NCBI GenBank assembly: GCA_046291875.1
Contig: JBKBSF010000009.1
Coordinates: forward strand, 1-64,000
Source of the DNA: SKVR01 sp046291875
GTDB lineage: Bacteria; Bacteroidota; Bacteroidia; Bacteroidales; UBA7960
Direction: 5' to 3'
DNA: 64,000 nt
Shown here piece by piece: positions 26,101 to 34,239 of this stretch (its first letter is position 1; each line of letters starts with the position of its first letter). The notes under the pieces were generated by a model. It searched no databases and was not told the DNA's origin. It worked only from the letters and a program-made list of their open reading frames with translations. The position numbers were made by a program, and so were the translations under genes.

Positions 26101-26749
26101 TCTCGCGTACTTTGTACTGCATCAGGTCGTGGTAGATATCGCGGTCGGAGTTGTGCTTTACCAGGAACTTCTGCAGCAACTGGCGGCTCATGGCAGCATG
26201 TTCGCGCTCAGGAGCCACCTGGGTGGTTTTGTCTTTGGATATGGTTTTCTGCAGCAGCTCCTTGCCAATATATGTGTTGAGGTAGCCGGCAATGAGGCTG
26301 CTGAGGTTGTTGATCAGGTCGCGTTCTTCGATCATGAAAGGCCCTTCGTCGATATCGGGGTGCTGATTCAGGTAAAACACCTCAATGAGCCCTTCACCAC
26401 CATCAATGGTTTCGAAGGATTTTTTCTGGTACCAGCGCGTTTCGCGAAATTTGCTGCTGCTTACATAATGCCTGTTGCCGTAGTGTATGCGTGCTACTGT
26501 ATCGTCGGGGTAATGCCATGCTCCGGGCAGTATTTTACAGATCTCCTGCAGCATCTCCGGCACAGGCTTGTTTTGCTTCAGGATGCGGGTGGTCTGGTTG
26601 ATGGCTCCCAGCTCCTTGAGCCTTTCACGCTTCTCTGCCAGTAGCTTCTGAATCTCTTCGCGACTGATGGTGAGCTCAGGAAACACTCCTGTATGGGTCG
26701 GTTCTGGTGTTTTGTCGCCGGGAGGGCGGCCGGGGGTTGCATCTTGCAT
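23195..26749 (-). CDS. GAF-like / receiver-like / PEP-synthase ATP-grasp fusion protein, copy 1
   Basis: A 1184-residue paralogue of the next gene downstream. After a short coiled-coil segment (about 27-60) it has a GAF-like domain (about 60-185), a degenerate receiver-like domain (about 215-345), a second receiver-like domain (about 365-510; LLVEDSARYY, Asp in LISDVKF, QSSD, INK), the PEP-synthase-type ATP-grasp domain from about 620 (GGKGRGLAF, IRSSSLFED) and the same C-terminal domain with GPGRWGTRDRFIG. It lacks the histidine phosphocarrier and PEP-barrel domains. It is 44 bases upstream of copy 2, so the two are likely co-expressed and may form a hetero-oligomer. The GAF-like part suggests ligand input; this is inference. 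Confidence 0.75.
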   Translation of the reverse strand: MQDATPGRPPGDKTPEPTHTGVFPELTISREEIQKLLAEKRERLKELGAINQTTRILKQNKPVPEMLQEICKILPGAWHYPDDTVARIHYGNRHYVSSSKFRETRWYQKKSFETIDGGEGLIEVFYLNQHPDIDEGPFMIEERDLINNLSSLIAGYLNTYIGKELLQKTISKDKTTQVAPEREHAAMSRQLLQKFLVKHNSDRDIYHDLMQYKVREILLVANLYDAYIIEQEGRFFEQVTGEYYQLNLSSAPRITGVSTPEEALEKLREKHFDLVIVMMGVDKTTPIQLSRIIKQIYHNIPIFLLLNNNSDIGLFEDGNKNISSIDKVFVWNGDSSVFLAMVKYIEDRMNVENDINIGMVRVILLVEDSARYYSRYLPILYSIVIEQTRQLIEEVNTDEMHKLLKMRVRPKVLLASNYNEALTLFDRYRDNLLCLISDVKFEKNGRMDSRAGLSLVGYVRDQMPDLPVVLQSSDPENAQNAYLLKATFINKNSETLRQDLRSFINYYLGFGNFIYRDEEGRKEIAVARSMKEFQSHLKSIPEKSLIYHARKNHFSHWLMARGEIQIAKKIKPLKVEDFEGPGSVREYMINIIEQCIHDRQKGKVVNFEESALLDETNVVRLAPGSLGGKGRGLAFINMIINNFSFNELVPDINIRTPKTSIIGTEEFEQFIQSNQLIDKIYKETDYRKIQQMFVEGELSGTLKRRLRTYLSIIDKPLAIRSSSLFEDSLMQPFAGIFDTFLLPNNHPSTEVRLRQVMDAIKLVFASIFSPTAQAYFRAVNYKIEEEKMAVIIQEVAGNRYDDFFYPHISGVAQSYNFYPYSYMRPEEGFAVAAVGLGKYVVEGEKTYRFSPVHPQLEIYTPKDLFKNSQLHFYAIDMARQDLNLLEGEDAGLTKLEISVAEKHGTLKHSASVYDFSSERTMPGLTQPGPRVINFANILKYDYVPMAKTTEVILDIVSEAMGSPIEIEFALDLNKDKQGRASFYLLQIKPLIKNIIDNEISLDKVDNQRLLLYSENGMGNGKITTISDVIFADMKKFDKLKTEKMRDEIDALNRQMVEEGRRYILIGPGRWGTRDRFIGIPVAWSQISNANIIVEVSMEDFPLDASLGSHFFHNVISMNVGYFSVKHNALIDFINWDELHNATLVQQTQYFRHVRFARPLEVIMDGKKRASLIYLPKKCKRSQKP

Positions 26750-26924
26750 GGGATAGGCTTTTGTGTTTTGGTTCGCCTAAAATAGCAATTCTGCTCTCTT
26801 CCCAAAGCATTTATGTGAGAAAAATTTTTTTCAGGATATGTGGTGCCGAAAGTAAAAAAATGATAGATATTGCCTTTGCCCGGTAGCAGGCACAATGGGT
26901 TGTGAGGCTGCAATCCATTATGGT

Positions 26925-28085
26925 TTATCTTCTGAAAGAGCCTGCAACGGCCCTTCTTACGGCGTATTTGCCAAACCTGTTGCGTATACGGTCGAGGGTT
27001 TGGTACAGGCTTACCAGTTGGGGAGTGTCTTCGAAGATCTGCAGCTGTTGAGAGCCGCTCACCAGGTGGCTCAGGCGCACCCCCACCAGACGGATGAGCA
27101 TGCGGCGCGTGTATAGCCTGTGAAACAACTCTTTGGCAGTTTGAATAAGCACATGGTCGAAAGCCGTGTAAGGGATGCGCTTTTGCAGGGTGTGGGTGTC
27201 GAAGTTGGCATAACGTATCTTTACCGTGATGCAGGCTGTGAGTTTATTCTGGTGCCGCAGGTCGTAGCACAGCCCTTCTACCATGGTGGTGAGCAGGTCG
27301 TTGATACCCGCAATATCGATGGTGTCTTGCTCAAAGGTGTGTTCGGTGCTGATAGATTTGCGCTCCCAGTGTGCATATACGGGGGTGTTGTCAATACCCC
27401 TGGCTTTTTTCCATATTTCAATACCGTTCTGACCCAGCAAACGCTCAAGCATTTCCATGGGCATTTGTTGCAGCAACGCCACTTTGTCGATCCCCAGGTT
27501 GCGCAGGCTGATGTAGGTTTTCTCTCCGATCATGGGGATCTTCCGGATTGACAGAGGAGCCAGGAAGGGGACGATCCCCTGGGGGTCTACATACAATTCT
27601 CCGTTGGGTTTGGCCTCGCCCGTGGCAACTTTGGCCACCGTTTTGTTGGCCGATAGCCCGAAGCTGATGGGGAGCCCGGTTTCCCTGATGATGGTCTGGC
27701 GCAGCTCGTGGGTCCATTGTACACTGCCAAAAAAACGATCCATCCCCGTAATGTCGATGTAATGCTCATCGATAGATGCTTTCTCGTAAAGGGGGGCTTT
27801 GTCGGCAATTACCTGGGTTACCATATTCGAATACCGGCTGTAGGTTTCCATATCGCCCCGTATTACAACGGCATCGGGGCACAACTGCAGGGCCATCTTC
27901 ATGGGCATAGCCGATCGCACTCCGTAGCGACGGGTCTCGTAACTGCAGCTGGCCACCACGCCCCGGCCGGCTATGCTGCCTATGATGACAGGCCTGCCCT
28001 GCAAATGGCTGTTGAGCAGGCGCTCTACCGACACAAAGAAGGTGTCCAGATCCAGATGAACGATATGGCGGGCAGCAGAATACAT
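26925..28085 (-). CDS. dinB: DNA polymerase IV (Y-family, translesion)
   Basis: A 386-residue error-prone polymerase. Catalytic motifs: DLDTFFVSVER near residue 12 and ASIDEHYIDIT near 105 (two acidic metal ligands each side), RYSNM after the steric-gate region, and helix-hairpin-helix residues near 180. The little-finger domain holds SQQLQIF near 345, close to the QLxLF clamp-binding pattern. It copies past DNA lesions with low fidelity. It is divergent from an XRE-S24 regulator whose autocleavage signature suggests damage-regulated expression; a perfect palindrome (28121-28140) lies between them. Confidence 0.95.
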   Translation of the reverse strand: MYSAARHIVHLDLDTFFVSVERLLNSHLQGRPVIIGSIAGRGVVASCSYETRRYGVRSAMPMKMALQLCPDAVVIRGDMETYSRYSNMVTQVIADKAPLYEKASIDEHYIDITGMDRFFGSVQWTHELRQTIIRETGLPISFGLSANKTVAKVATGEAKPNGELYVDPQGIVPFLAPLSIRKIPMIGEKTYISLRNLGIDKVALLQQMPMEMLERLLGQNGIEIWKKARGIDNTPVYAHWERKSISTEHTFEQDTIDIAGINDLLTTMVEGLCYDLRHQNKLTACITVKIRYANFDTHTLQKRIPYTAFDHVLIQTAKELFHRLYTRRMLIRLVGVRLSHLVSGSQQLQIFEDTPQLVSLYQTLDRIRNRFGKYAVRRAVAGSFRR

Positions 28086-28120
28086 GGCAGATAAAGTTTT
28101 TCAGAGATGTTTTGTTTGAT

Positions 28121-28140
28121 CGTTTTGCAATCATAAAACG
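28121..28140. promoter_or_regulatory. candidate operator between dinB and the XRE-S24 gene
   Basis: CGTTTT and AAAACG form a perfect inverted repeat with an 8-base spacer. It lies 36 bases upstream of the dinB start and ends two bases before the -33 box of the regulator, a position where a bound dimer could repress both genes. Confidence 0.5.
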
Positions 28141-28142
28141 TG

Positions 28143-28173
28143 TTTGTAATGTAATCAGAAAGTGTTATCTTTG
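28143..28173 (+). promoter_or_regulatory. Bacteroidota-type promoter of the XRE-S24 gene
   Basis: TTTG (28143-28146), exactly 19 bases, then TATCTTTG (28166-28173), a full match to TTTG-N19-TAnnTTTG. The start codon is 48 bases downstream. Confidence 0.75.
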
Positions 28174-28220
28174 GAGAAGTTTTTTGTTAAAAAGTACAAG
28201 GGCATCAAAACCAGCAAGTC

Positions 28221-29024
28221 ATGGAATTACATTTTGCAACCAACCTGAAGCTGCTTCGCAAGCGGCGCAAGCGCACCCAGGATGAGGTGGCTTTTTCTAC
28301 CGCAATCAAGCGCCCTACCCTGAGCGGTTACGAAAACAGCGGGGTGCTGCCCAGCATCGAAAACCTGCTGGCACTGTCGGATTATTTTGGCGTGTCGGCC
28401 GATACGCTGCTGCGTGTAGACCTGGGACAGCTTTCTGAGTTTCAGCTTTCGCAACTGGAGCGCGGAGGCGATGTGTATGTACGTGGCAGCAACATTCGCG
28501 TGCTGGCCACCACGGTAGATAAAAACAACCGCGAAAACATAGAACTGGTACCCGAAAAGGCCAAGGCAGGCTATACCAATGGCTTTGCCGATCCGGAATA
28601 TATCAGGGAGTTGCCACGGTTTCAGCTACCCTTTCTTTCTCCCAACAAAAAATACCGCAGCTTCCAGGTGAGCGGCGATTCCATGCTGCCCATCCCCGAT
28701 AAGGCCTGGATTACCGGCGAGTTTGTGCAGGACTGGAGCCTGGTGGTGAGCGGGCAGCCCTACATTATCCTCACCCTCAACGATGGTATTGTTTTTAAGA
28801 TCGTGGAAAACCAGATACAGGAAAGGGGAGTGCTGCGCCTGTATTCGCTCAACAGCATGTATGCCCCATACGATGTGCACGTGGCCGATGTGCGCGAGGT
28901 GTGGCGCTTTCGCCATTTTATCTCTGAGGAGATCCCCGCAGAGGGCTCATCGCAGCAAAATCTTGCCCGCATGGTTATGGAGCTTAAAAGAGATGTGGAG
29001 CAACTCAGGGAAAAAATGGGTTAA
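28221..29024 (+). CDS. XRE-family regulator with S24 (LexA-like) peptidase domain
   Basis: A 267-residue protein combining an XRE helix-turn-helix (residues 5-65; RTQDEVAFSTAIKRPTLSGYE) with a C-terminal LexA/CI-type domain. The self-cleavage parts are all visible: an Ala-Gly site in KAKAGYTNG near 118, the catalytic Ser in VSGDSMLPI near 153, and the general-base Lys in GIVFKIVE near 192. A short coiled coil ends the protein. It is divergent from dinB (135 bases), so RecA-stimulated cleavage relieving repression of dinB and of itself is the likely circuit. Bacteroidota often lack a conventional LexA, and this type may replace it; that is inference. Confidence 0.85.
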   Translation: MELHFATNLKLLRKRRKRTQDEVAFSTAIKRPTLSGYENSGVLPSIENLLALSDYFGVSADTLLRVDLGQLSEFQLSQLERGGDVYVRGSNIRVLATTVDKNNRENIELVPEKAKAGYTNGFADPEYIRELPRFQLPFLSPNKKYRSFQVSGDSMLPIPDKAWITGEFVQDWSLVVSGQPYIILTLNDGIVFKIVENQIQERGVLRLYSLNSMYAPYDVHVADVREVWRFRHFISEEIPAEGSSQQNLARMVMELKRDVEQLREKMG

Positions 29025-29121
29025 CACCGGAAGTATGTTTCATCGAACCGAACATCTGTTGTGTGCAGGGGGTTATGCTGAAAAAGGTTTTTGAATAATT
29101 GAGTTTTGATACGATAGCAAG

Positions 29122-30084
29122 ATGTATGTTTTATCCACACCCATTCGCAGAGGTCTTTCCATTAGGCTCTGTGTTGCAATACTGGTAAGTATGCTTATGG
29201 GGCAGTTGCCCACCCTAGCGTATGCAGGCAACCAGCCTTTTTCCAACAGCAATTTTGCCACCAAAGAGGGCTTGAAGATCCACTACCGTTTGTGGGAGCC
29301 CGCTGAAAAAGAGGTCAGAGGCAATATGCTGATGGTACATGGTTTTGCAGGTTCTTCCTTTTCCTGGGAGCAGGTTGCCGACAGTTTGCTTCAGCTGGGG
29401 TATCGCACGGTGGCAGTAGATGTTCCTCCTTTTGGTTTCAGCGATCGTGCCCCACGGCAAAACCAGTCTGTAGGTTTCCGTGCCGCCCTGCTCAACACCC
29501 TGCTGGAGGAGATAGGGCCCGGACAACGTTGGCACCTGTCTGGACACTCCATGGGAGGAGCTATTGTGCAGGCCATGGCATTGCTGGAGCCTGGCCGTTT
29601 TGTAAGTGTAAATCTGGTAGGTGCAGCTCTTTTTGATACCCTCAGCCCGGGGCGACGACCCTTTCCTGTGGCATTCAACCTGCCTGGCCTTACAACATTC
29701 GTGGGCAGTGTGGCCGAAAGCTGGGTGCTTACCCCCGGGCGTATAGAGAGTTTTCTGGCCTCGGCCTACGGCCAGTCGCCCACTGCTGATCAAACCCAGG
29801 CTTATGTGAAAACACTCAGCGTACCGGGCACTGCCAGGGCTATCCTTAACGGGCCCCGATTCAGCAGGGAAATCCAATCTCTTTACGCCGGCAATCTTAT
29901 CGTTCCGGCTATAGCCATCTGGGGCGAGGCCGATGCATGGGTACCCCTGCAAAGCCGTAAGCACATCCTGGAAAAAATGCCCACAGTACAACTGGTGGTG
30001 ATGCCAGGGGTAGGGCACAACCCCATGGAAACCCATTTTTATGAATACATGGAAATCTACCTGGCCTTTCTCAATAATCTGTAA
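29122..30084 (+). CDS. alpha/beta-hydrolase fold protein, probably exported
   Basis: A 320-residue hydrolase. The N-terminal ~35 residues (RLCVAILVSMLMGQLPTLAYA) form a signal peptide, so it likely acts in the periplasm. The triad is visible: the oxyanion-site HGFAGSSFSW near 73, nucleophile SGHSMGGA near 145, Asp in GEADAWVPL near 272, and His in GVGHNPMETH near 297. The fold is common to esterases, lipases and haloperoxidase-like enzymes; the substrate is not readable. The YkgJ-like gene starts eight bases after its stop, so they are probably co-transcribed. Confidence 0.85.
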   Translation: MYVLSTPIRRGLSIRLCVAILVSMLMGQLPTLAYAGNQPFSNSNFATKEGLKIHYRLWEPAEKEVRGNMLMVHGFAGSSFSWEQVADSLLQLGYRTVAVDVPPFGFSDRAPRQNQSVGFRAALLNTLLEEIGPGQRWHLSGHSMGGAIVQAMALLEPGRFVSVNLVGAALFDTLSPGRRPFPVAFNLPGLTTFVGSVAESWVLTPGRIESFLASAYGQSPTADQTQAYVKTLSVPGTARAILNGPRFSREIQSLYAGNLIVPAIAIWGEADAWVPLQSRKHILEKMPTVQLVVMPGVGHNPMETHFYEYMEIYLAFLNNL

Positions 30085-30092
30085 ATTTGCCC

Positions 30093-30611
30093 ATGGAAAG
30101 AAGCAACCTCCTGAACCAGTTTTACCAACTGCGCAATGAGCTCGACCAGCATTGTGCCGATCTGTATGAGCTACATGCCCCACACCTGAAATGTAAGGCC
30201 GGTTGCGATATGTGCTGTATGGATTTCAGTGTTCTTCCCGTTGAGTTCGATGCCATCAGGGCACAGGCCGGCGATGCATTGCAAAATGGACTGAAGAATG
30301 TGGAGCTGGGGCAATGCCCCTTCCTGGTAAATCATCGCTGTGTAATCTATGCTGCACGCCCTGTCATCTGCCGTACACAAGGGCTGCCGCTGCTCTTTAT
30401 GGGGGAAGAACAATGGGAACTGTCGGCCTGCGAGCTCAACTTTACGGATTTCGACTGGGATGAGTTTTCAGAAGAAAATACCTTTCCGCTCGATCGCTAC
30501 AATAGCCGGCTGTATATGCTCAACCAGCAATATGTGCAATCTTTGCCAGGCAACCCCTACACTTCAGGGCAGTTAATTTCTCTGAGCAGCCTGCTGAAAA
30601 ATAATGATTAG
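30093..30611 (+). CDS. YkgJ-family cysteine-cluster protein
   Basis: A 172-residue protein with the cysteine pattern of the zinc/iron-chelating CxxCxxCC family: CKAGCDMCCMD near residue 34 and further cysteines in CPFLVNHRCVIYAARPVICR near 72-88. Such clusters bind a metal, probably iron-sulphur or zinc; the enzyme role is unproved. Start at ATG 30093, because the two codons upstream read TTG-CCC. It ends seven bases before the convergent PagL-like gene. Confidence 0.85.
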   Translation: MERSNLLNQFYQLRNELDQHCADLYELHAPHLKCKAGCDMCCMDFSVLPVEFDAIRAQAGDALQNGLKNVELGQCPFLVNHRCVIYAARPVICRTQGLPLLFMGEEQWELSACELNFTDFDWDEFSEENTFPLDRYNSRLYMLNQQYVQSLPGNPYTSGQLISLSSLLKNND

Positions 30612-30618
30612 TCTCCTT

Positions 30619-31722
30619 TTATAAGATACGGTATCCTACACCCCATTCCACCACATCGGCCCTGGTGTAGTGTGTTTTAAGGCTTACTCCGGTCATGATG
30701 CCGTTGTCGAACTGGTAGCGAAGGCCCACACGCTGAAATATGGGTTTGTAAGGCTCCACATAGTAAAAGGCATAATAGCCCAGCTGGAAGGTGGCCCAAA
30801 GGCGGTGAAAAACCACATCGTGCAAAATATGCACAGCCCCGTGCAGGTAGTTCTTGAATGAGTTGGCTTCAAATTCTTCGCGGGCCTGGGCTTTCAGAAA
30901 ATCATCGTAAAAAACATTTAAACCCACACCCCACCGGTTGGTGTAGTGCGATTGCCGGGCAAACTCCACGGTAAGGCAATGGGCCATATATTGGTCAGGT
31001 TCGATTACCTTTTGCATTTTTCCCACCGAATACATGGCATGCAGGCGGTAGGAGGGCCACTGTTGCATGCTTTTTCCAAATTCGGGAGTGGCATGCCGCT
31101 GCCGGGGCTCCCCGGGAAAATGCCGGATACCCAGATTTACATCCAGAATGTTGAGCCCCTTATTGGGCTTTTTGTAAGCCCCGTTAGAGAAGTGGGTGAA
31201 TGATACCCCCGATGCAAGTTTTATCTGCGGGCTTAGCCGGTAGGCAAACGTGTAGTTTGCATTGAAATGCACGTTGAATGGGGTGGCAATGGCCTGGTTT
31301 TCAGGGTTTGTATCAGGATGATGCGGGTTGGAGAAATGTGCCAGCCCAAGGGAGTATTTGAAAAATGTTTCGTAATTCTTCCTTTCCCGGGTGTTGAACT
31401 CAAGAAACAAAAAGGCGGAGTTTACCTTGCCAAGTACCTGCCTTTGGCCTGGCTGGCTCCTGTAGTAGCCTATGCCCATTGAAGGGAAGTTGTAGTGATG
31501 CTCCCATTTATGGAGGCCCAGGGTACGAAAGCCCACATTCAATTCAAGGGCAGGACTCAACCCGCCGCTAAATGGCTTCAGGTCGGGATGATGTGCCGTG
31601 ATATGGGTTATATGGCCTTGTATACCGTAAAACCATTGCCGGTTTTCATTACCTTTCTCATGGGCTCGTGCCATACAAAATGAGAGTAACAACAGACCCA
31701 GTACTGCTATTTTCTTGTTCAT
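30619..31722 (-). CDS. PagL-like acyloxyacyl hydrolase (lipid A 3-O-deacylase)
   Basis: A 367-residue outer-membrane protein with a clear signal peptide (residues 1-20, ending ARA). It consists of many amphipathic strands of a small beta-barrel. The catalytic signature of PagL is visible near residues 186-200: His and Ser in THFSNGAYKKPNKGLN, the order found in the family. PagL removes the 3-linked acyl chain of lipid A from the outer leaflet, altering permeability and immune recognition. At 367 residues it is twice the Pseudomonas protein, so it has an additional C-terminal barrel-like region seen in Bacteroidota members. Confidence 0.8.
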   Translation of the reverse strand: MNKKIAVLGLLLLSFCMARAHEKGNENRQWFYGIQGHITHITAHHPDLKPFSGGLSPALELNVGFRTLGLHKWEHHYNFPSMGIGYYRSQPGQRQVLGKVNSAFLFLEFNTRERKNYETFFKYSLGLAHFSNPHHPDTNPENQAIATPFNVHFNANYTFAYRLSPQIKLASGVSFTHFSNGAYKKPNKGLNILDVNLGIRHFPGEPRQRHATPEFGKSMQQWPSYRLHAMYSVGKMQKVIEPDQYMAHCLTVEFARQSHYTNRWGVGLNVFYDDFLKAQAREEFEANSFKNYLHGAVHILHDVVFHRLWATFQLGYYAFYYVEPYKPIFQRVGLRYQFDNGIMTGVSLKTHYTRADVVEWGVGYRIL

Positions 31723-31908
31723 ACCTCCAGGGTTAATGATGAGGAAGCTTATTATTTCAACTGACCGCAGGCTTCCGGATTTTCAGCTGCAGTTTTCTTT
31801 TGCGTTAAGTCCGGCTAAACCTTATCAAAGGTATAGCTGGTTGCGGCAAAAGCAGCAACAATCAATAGATTTTTCGCAAAGTGTGTGCTGGGTTTCGGAT
31901 CTTCCGTT

Positions 31909-32667
31909 TTACTCAAACAGAAAGGATATCATGATGATCTTTGAATTGAGCCGGTCTATGGAATTGGTAAACATACTATTCTCGCGGCTGAGAATATCCC
32001 TGATGCCAAAGGAGGCCTTGATCTCGGTTGAGAACTTGAAATAATAGAAATAATAATCGAAACCTACCCCCAGTTCGTAAAAGAAATCGTTTTTTCGGAT
32101 GCGTGCCAGGATTTCTTCATCCAGGTCATCCTTATCCTCAACCGAAGCCAGGTCGTGGCTGTACTTTATACCTCCGATCACATAGGCCCTTGTGTTGATC
32201 ATGCGCACCGACTTGTACTTCAGATGAAGCGGAAAATCGATGAACGTACTCTCTATGGGCTGGGTTCGGGTAATGGGATTGCCTCTTTTTACGCCTCTGT
32301 ATACCAGGTTGCGGTCGCCAAAGGAAAGGGTTGGGATGAACCGCAGATCCCACTGGGGTGCCAGGCGAAGGTTGGATACAATGCCAATATGAAAGCCGTA
32401 TTCTGCTCTTGTTAAAACCGATTTCAGTGTGTCAAACTCATCTATGATATCGCCTGCCAAGGGGGTGTTGTGCAGGTTGGAGATGGGGCGAAGGGCAAAA
32501 TCCATCTTGTTGAAGCCGAGGGCAAAGCCAAAATGATAAGCCTTCTGGTCGTGGTAAGGCAGGTTCTCAAACTTGAAAGATTTTTGCCTCTGTGCCTGCG
32601 CGCTGGCAGCCATGGCCATGATGAGTAAAAGGCTCATCAGAAAAGATATATGCCGGTGTAAACTCAC
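31909..32667 (-). CDS. porT: PorT-like outer-membrane beta-barrel protein
   Basis: A 252-residue protein with a signal peptide (residues 1-25, cleaved near AQAQ) followed by alternating amphipathic strands typical of an eight-stranded barrel. The N-terminal FENLPYHDQKAYHFGFALGFN and the C-terminal IMISFLFE resemble PorT of the type IX secretion system, which is needed for export across the outer membrane. The ubiE/menG gene lies upstream on the same strand, an adjacency I recall from other Bacteroidota. Family assignment is moderately firm; involvement in secretion is from the family. Confidence 0.82.
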   Translation of the reverse strand: MSLHRHISFLMSLLLIMAMAASAQAQRQKSFKFENLPYHDQKAYHFGFALGFNKMDFALRPISNLHNTPLAGDIIDEFDTLKSVLTRAEYGFHIGIVSNLRLAPQWDLRFIPTLSFGDRNLVYRGVKRGNPITRTQPIESTFIDFPLHLKYKSVRMINTRAYVIGGIKYSHDLASVEDKDDLDEEILARIRKNDFFYELGVGFDYYFYYFKFSTEIKASFGIRDILSRENSMFTNSIDRLNSKIIMISFLFE

Positions 32668-32841
32668 GTTTTGAACTTGTATTGGTATGGGTTAGGGCTG
32701 GTGGTTTATTCAATCATCTTCCCTGACAAACGTTTTTTGTCAGTCATTATTGCCGCAAAGATAGGTTTTTTCGGATTCGATTCCGGCTTTTGGCCTCATC
32801 CCCTGGCAGATGCACCTTGCACACTTTCTTTGTTTAATGGG

Positions 32842-33534
32842 TCACTTAACGGCCTCATAAAGATAGGTGATGCCAAAGCTGAGCTTTTTGGCCCGGGCAC
32901 TTGAAAAACCTGCCTCGAGCAGCAACTGGTTGAAATCATCTGCGTAAGGAAATGTTTTTACCGACTCGGGCAGATACTTGTAAGACTCATAACTTCCGCT
33001 GAAAACTTTTCCCCATAGAGGTAGTATAAAGTTGAAGTAGAAACTGTAGCCTTGTTTTACGGGAAAAGTATCGGGCATTCCAAACTCAAGGATCATCAAT
33101 ACCCCGCCAGGTTTGAGCACCCGTCTGATCTCACTGAGCCCCTTTACCGGGGTTTCAAAGTTTCTCACACCATAAGATACTGCAGCAGCATCAAAACTAT
33201 TGTCTTCGAAAGGGAGGTTTTCAGAGTCGGCCTGTTGCAGGTGGATCAGGTTGTTGAGTTTTTTCTTTTCCAGCTTTTTATCTCCCATTTGCAGCATCAC
33301 TTCGGCAATATCTACCCCTACAATTTTCTGGGGTTTGAGTTTGGCCAGTTCAATGGCCAGATCGGCGGTACCGGTGGCCACATCGAGTATATGCATGGGT
33401 TTGTAGCGTTTCATATCTTTGCGCAAGCGCCTGCGCCACAAACGATCGATGCCCAGCGACAGAAAATGATTAAGATAATCGTATCGGTGTGCAATGCGGT
33501 TGAACATACCGCGTACTTCTTCTTTCTTTGCCAT
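32842..33534 (-). CDS. ubiE: demethylmenaquinone methyltransferase
   Basis: A 230-residue class I SAM-dependent methyltransferase. VRGMFNRIAHRYDYLNHFLS at the N-terminus and the SAM-binding LDVATGTADLAIEL near residue 52 are hallmarks; FDAAAVSYGVRNFE near 120 is the family C-motif. It methylates demethylmenaquinone to menaquinone, the respiratory quinone of these organisms and the electron acceptor of the Na+-NQR encoded at 39164-45062. It is 26 bases downstream of pdxH on the same strand. Confidence 0.95.
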   Translation of the reverse strand: MAKKEEVRGMFNRIAHRYDYLNHFLSLGIDRLWRRRLRKDMKRYKPMHILDVATGTADLAIELAKLKPQKIVGVDIAEVMLQMGDKKLEKKKLNNLIHLQQADSENLPFEDNSFDAAAVSYGVRNFETPVKGLSEIRRVLKPGGVLMILEFGMPDTFPVKQGYSFYFNFILPLWGKVFSGSYESYKYLPESVKTFPYADDFNQLLLEAGFSSARAKKLSFGITYLYEAVK

Positions 33535-33560
33535 AGGTTTTGTTAAAGTTTTTGGGTCCG

Positions 33561-34214
33561 TCAGGGGGCCAGTCTTACCCTTTCCCAGCCTTTGTCAGGA
33601 TCGGCGATCCGGTAAAGGATGCGGTCGTGAAGTCGTCCGGGACGCCCCTGCCAGAATTCAATTCTGTCGGGTACCAGCCTGTATCCACCCCAGTGGGAGG
33701 GTCGGGGAATCTCCTTCCCCTCAAATTGTTTTTCGATTTTGGCAAAGGTTTCATGCAACATCTCCCGGCTGGCAATTTCCCGGCTCTGGTCCGATGACCA
33801 GGCTCCCAGCTGACTTTCGCGCGGACGGCTGCGGAAATATTCATCCGACTCCTGTTCCGAAACCTTTTCCAGTATCCCCTCTATGCGGACCTGCCGCTCC
33901 AGCTCAAGCCACAGAAATACCAGTGATGCATTGGGGTTTTCTTTGATGTCGCGCCCCTTGCGGCTATTGTAGTTGGTGTAAAAGACAAAACCTGTTGTAT
34001 CTACCTCCTTCAGCAATACTACCCTTGCACTTACTCTGCCGTAGCTGCCGGCAGTGGCCAGAGTCATGGCATTGGGCTCAGGAAGCTCAGCATACACAGC
34101 CTGATCGAACCATAGATTGAACTGGGCCAATGGATCTGGTAAAACCTGATTAAGACTTAAGCCCCCCTGGGTGTAGTTCTGGCGAAATTCAAAAAGTTTT
34201 TTCTTCGTACTCAT
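33561..34214 (-). CDS. pdxH: pyridoxamine 5'-phosphate oxidase
   Basis: A 217-residue FMN-dependent oxidase that turns pyridoxine or pyridoxamine 5'-phosphate into PLP. Landmarks: AMTLATAG and RVVLLKEVD near residues 50-70, FYTNYNSRKGRDIKENP near 78, the RIEGILEKVSEQESDEYF near 113, and the C-terminal FWQGRPGRLHDRILY with the conserved Arg and His. Length and ending are normal. PLP made here serves, among others, the aminotransferase encoded at 35262-36455. Confidence 0.96.
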   Translation of the reverse strand: MSTKKKLFEFRQNYTQGGLSLNQVLPDPLAQFNLWFDQAVYAELPEPNAMTLATAGSYGRVSARVVLLKEVDTTGFVFYTNYNSRKGRDIKENPNASLVFLWLELERQVRIEGILEKVSEQESDEYFRSRPRESQLGAWSSDQSREIASREMLHETFAKIEKQFEGKEIPRPSHWGGYRLVPDRIEFWQGRPGRLHDRILYRIADPDKGWERVRLAP

Positions 34215-34239
34215 GCAATGAACCTGTACCTGATTGGTT

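Noticed and set aside
24950..26644. Long plus-strand open frame of 564 codons antisense to the GAF/receiver/ATP-grasp gene
   Set aside because: It mirrors the codon bias of a real gene on the other strand, has no recognisable domain, and the opposite frame has clear motifs throughout.
20143..26749. Annotation of either giant protein as phosphoenolpyruvate synthase or pyruvate phosphate dikinase
   Set aside because: Only the ATP-grasp domain is shared; the phosphohistidine and PEP-binding domains needed for the reaction are missing.
30082..30089. TAAATTTG box at the start of the YkgJ-like gene
   Set aside because: It overlaps the stop codon of the upstream hydrolase and lies only three bases before the ATG, too close for a normal promoter of this gene.
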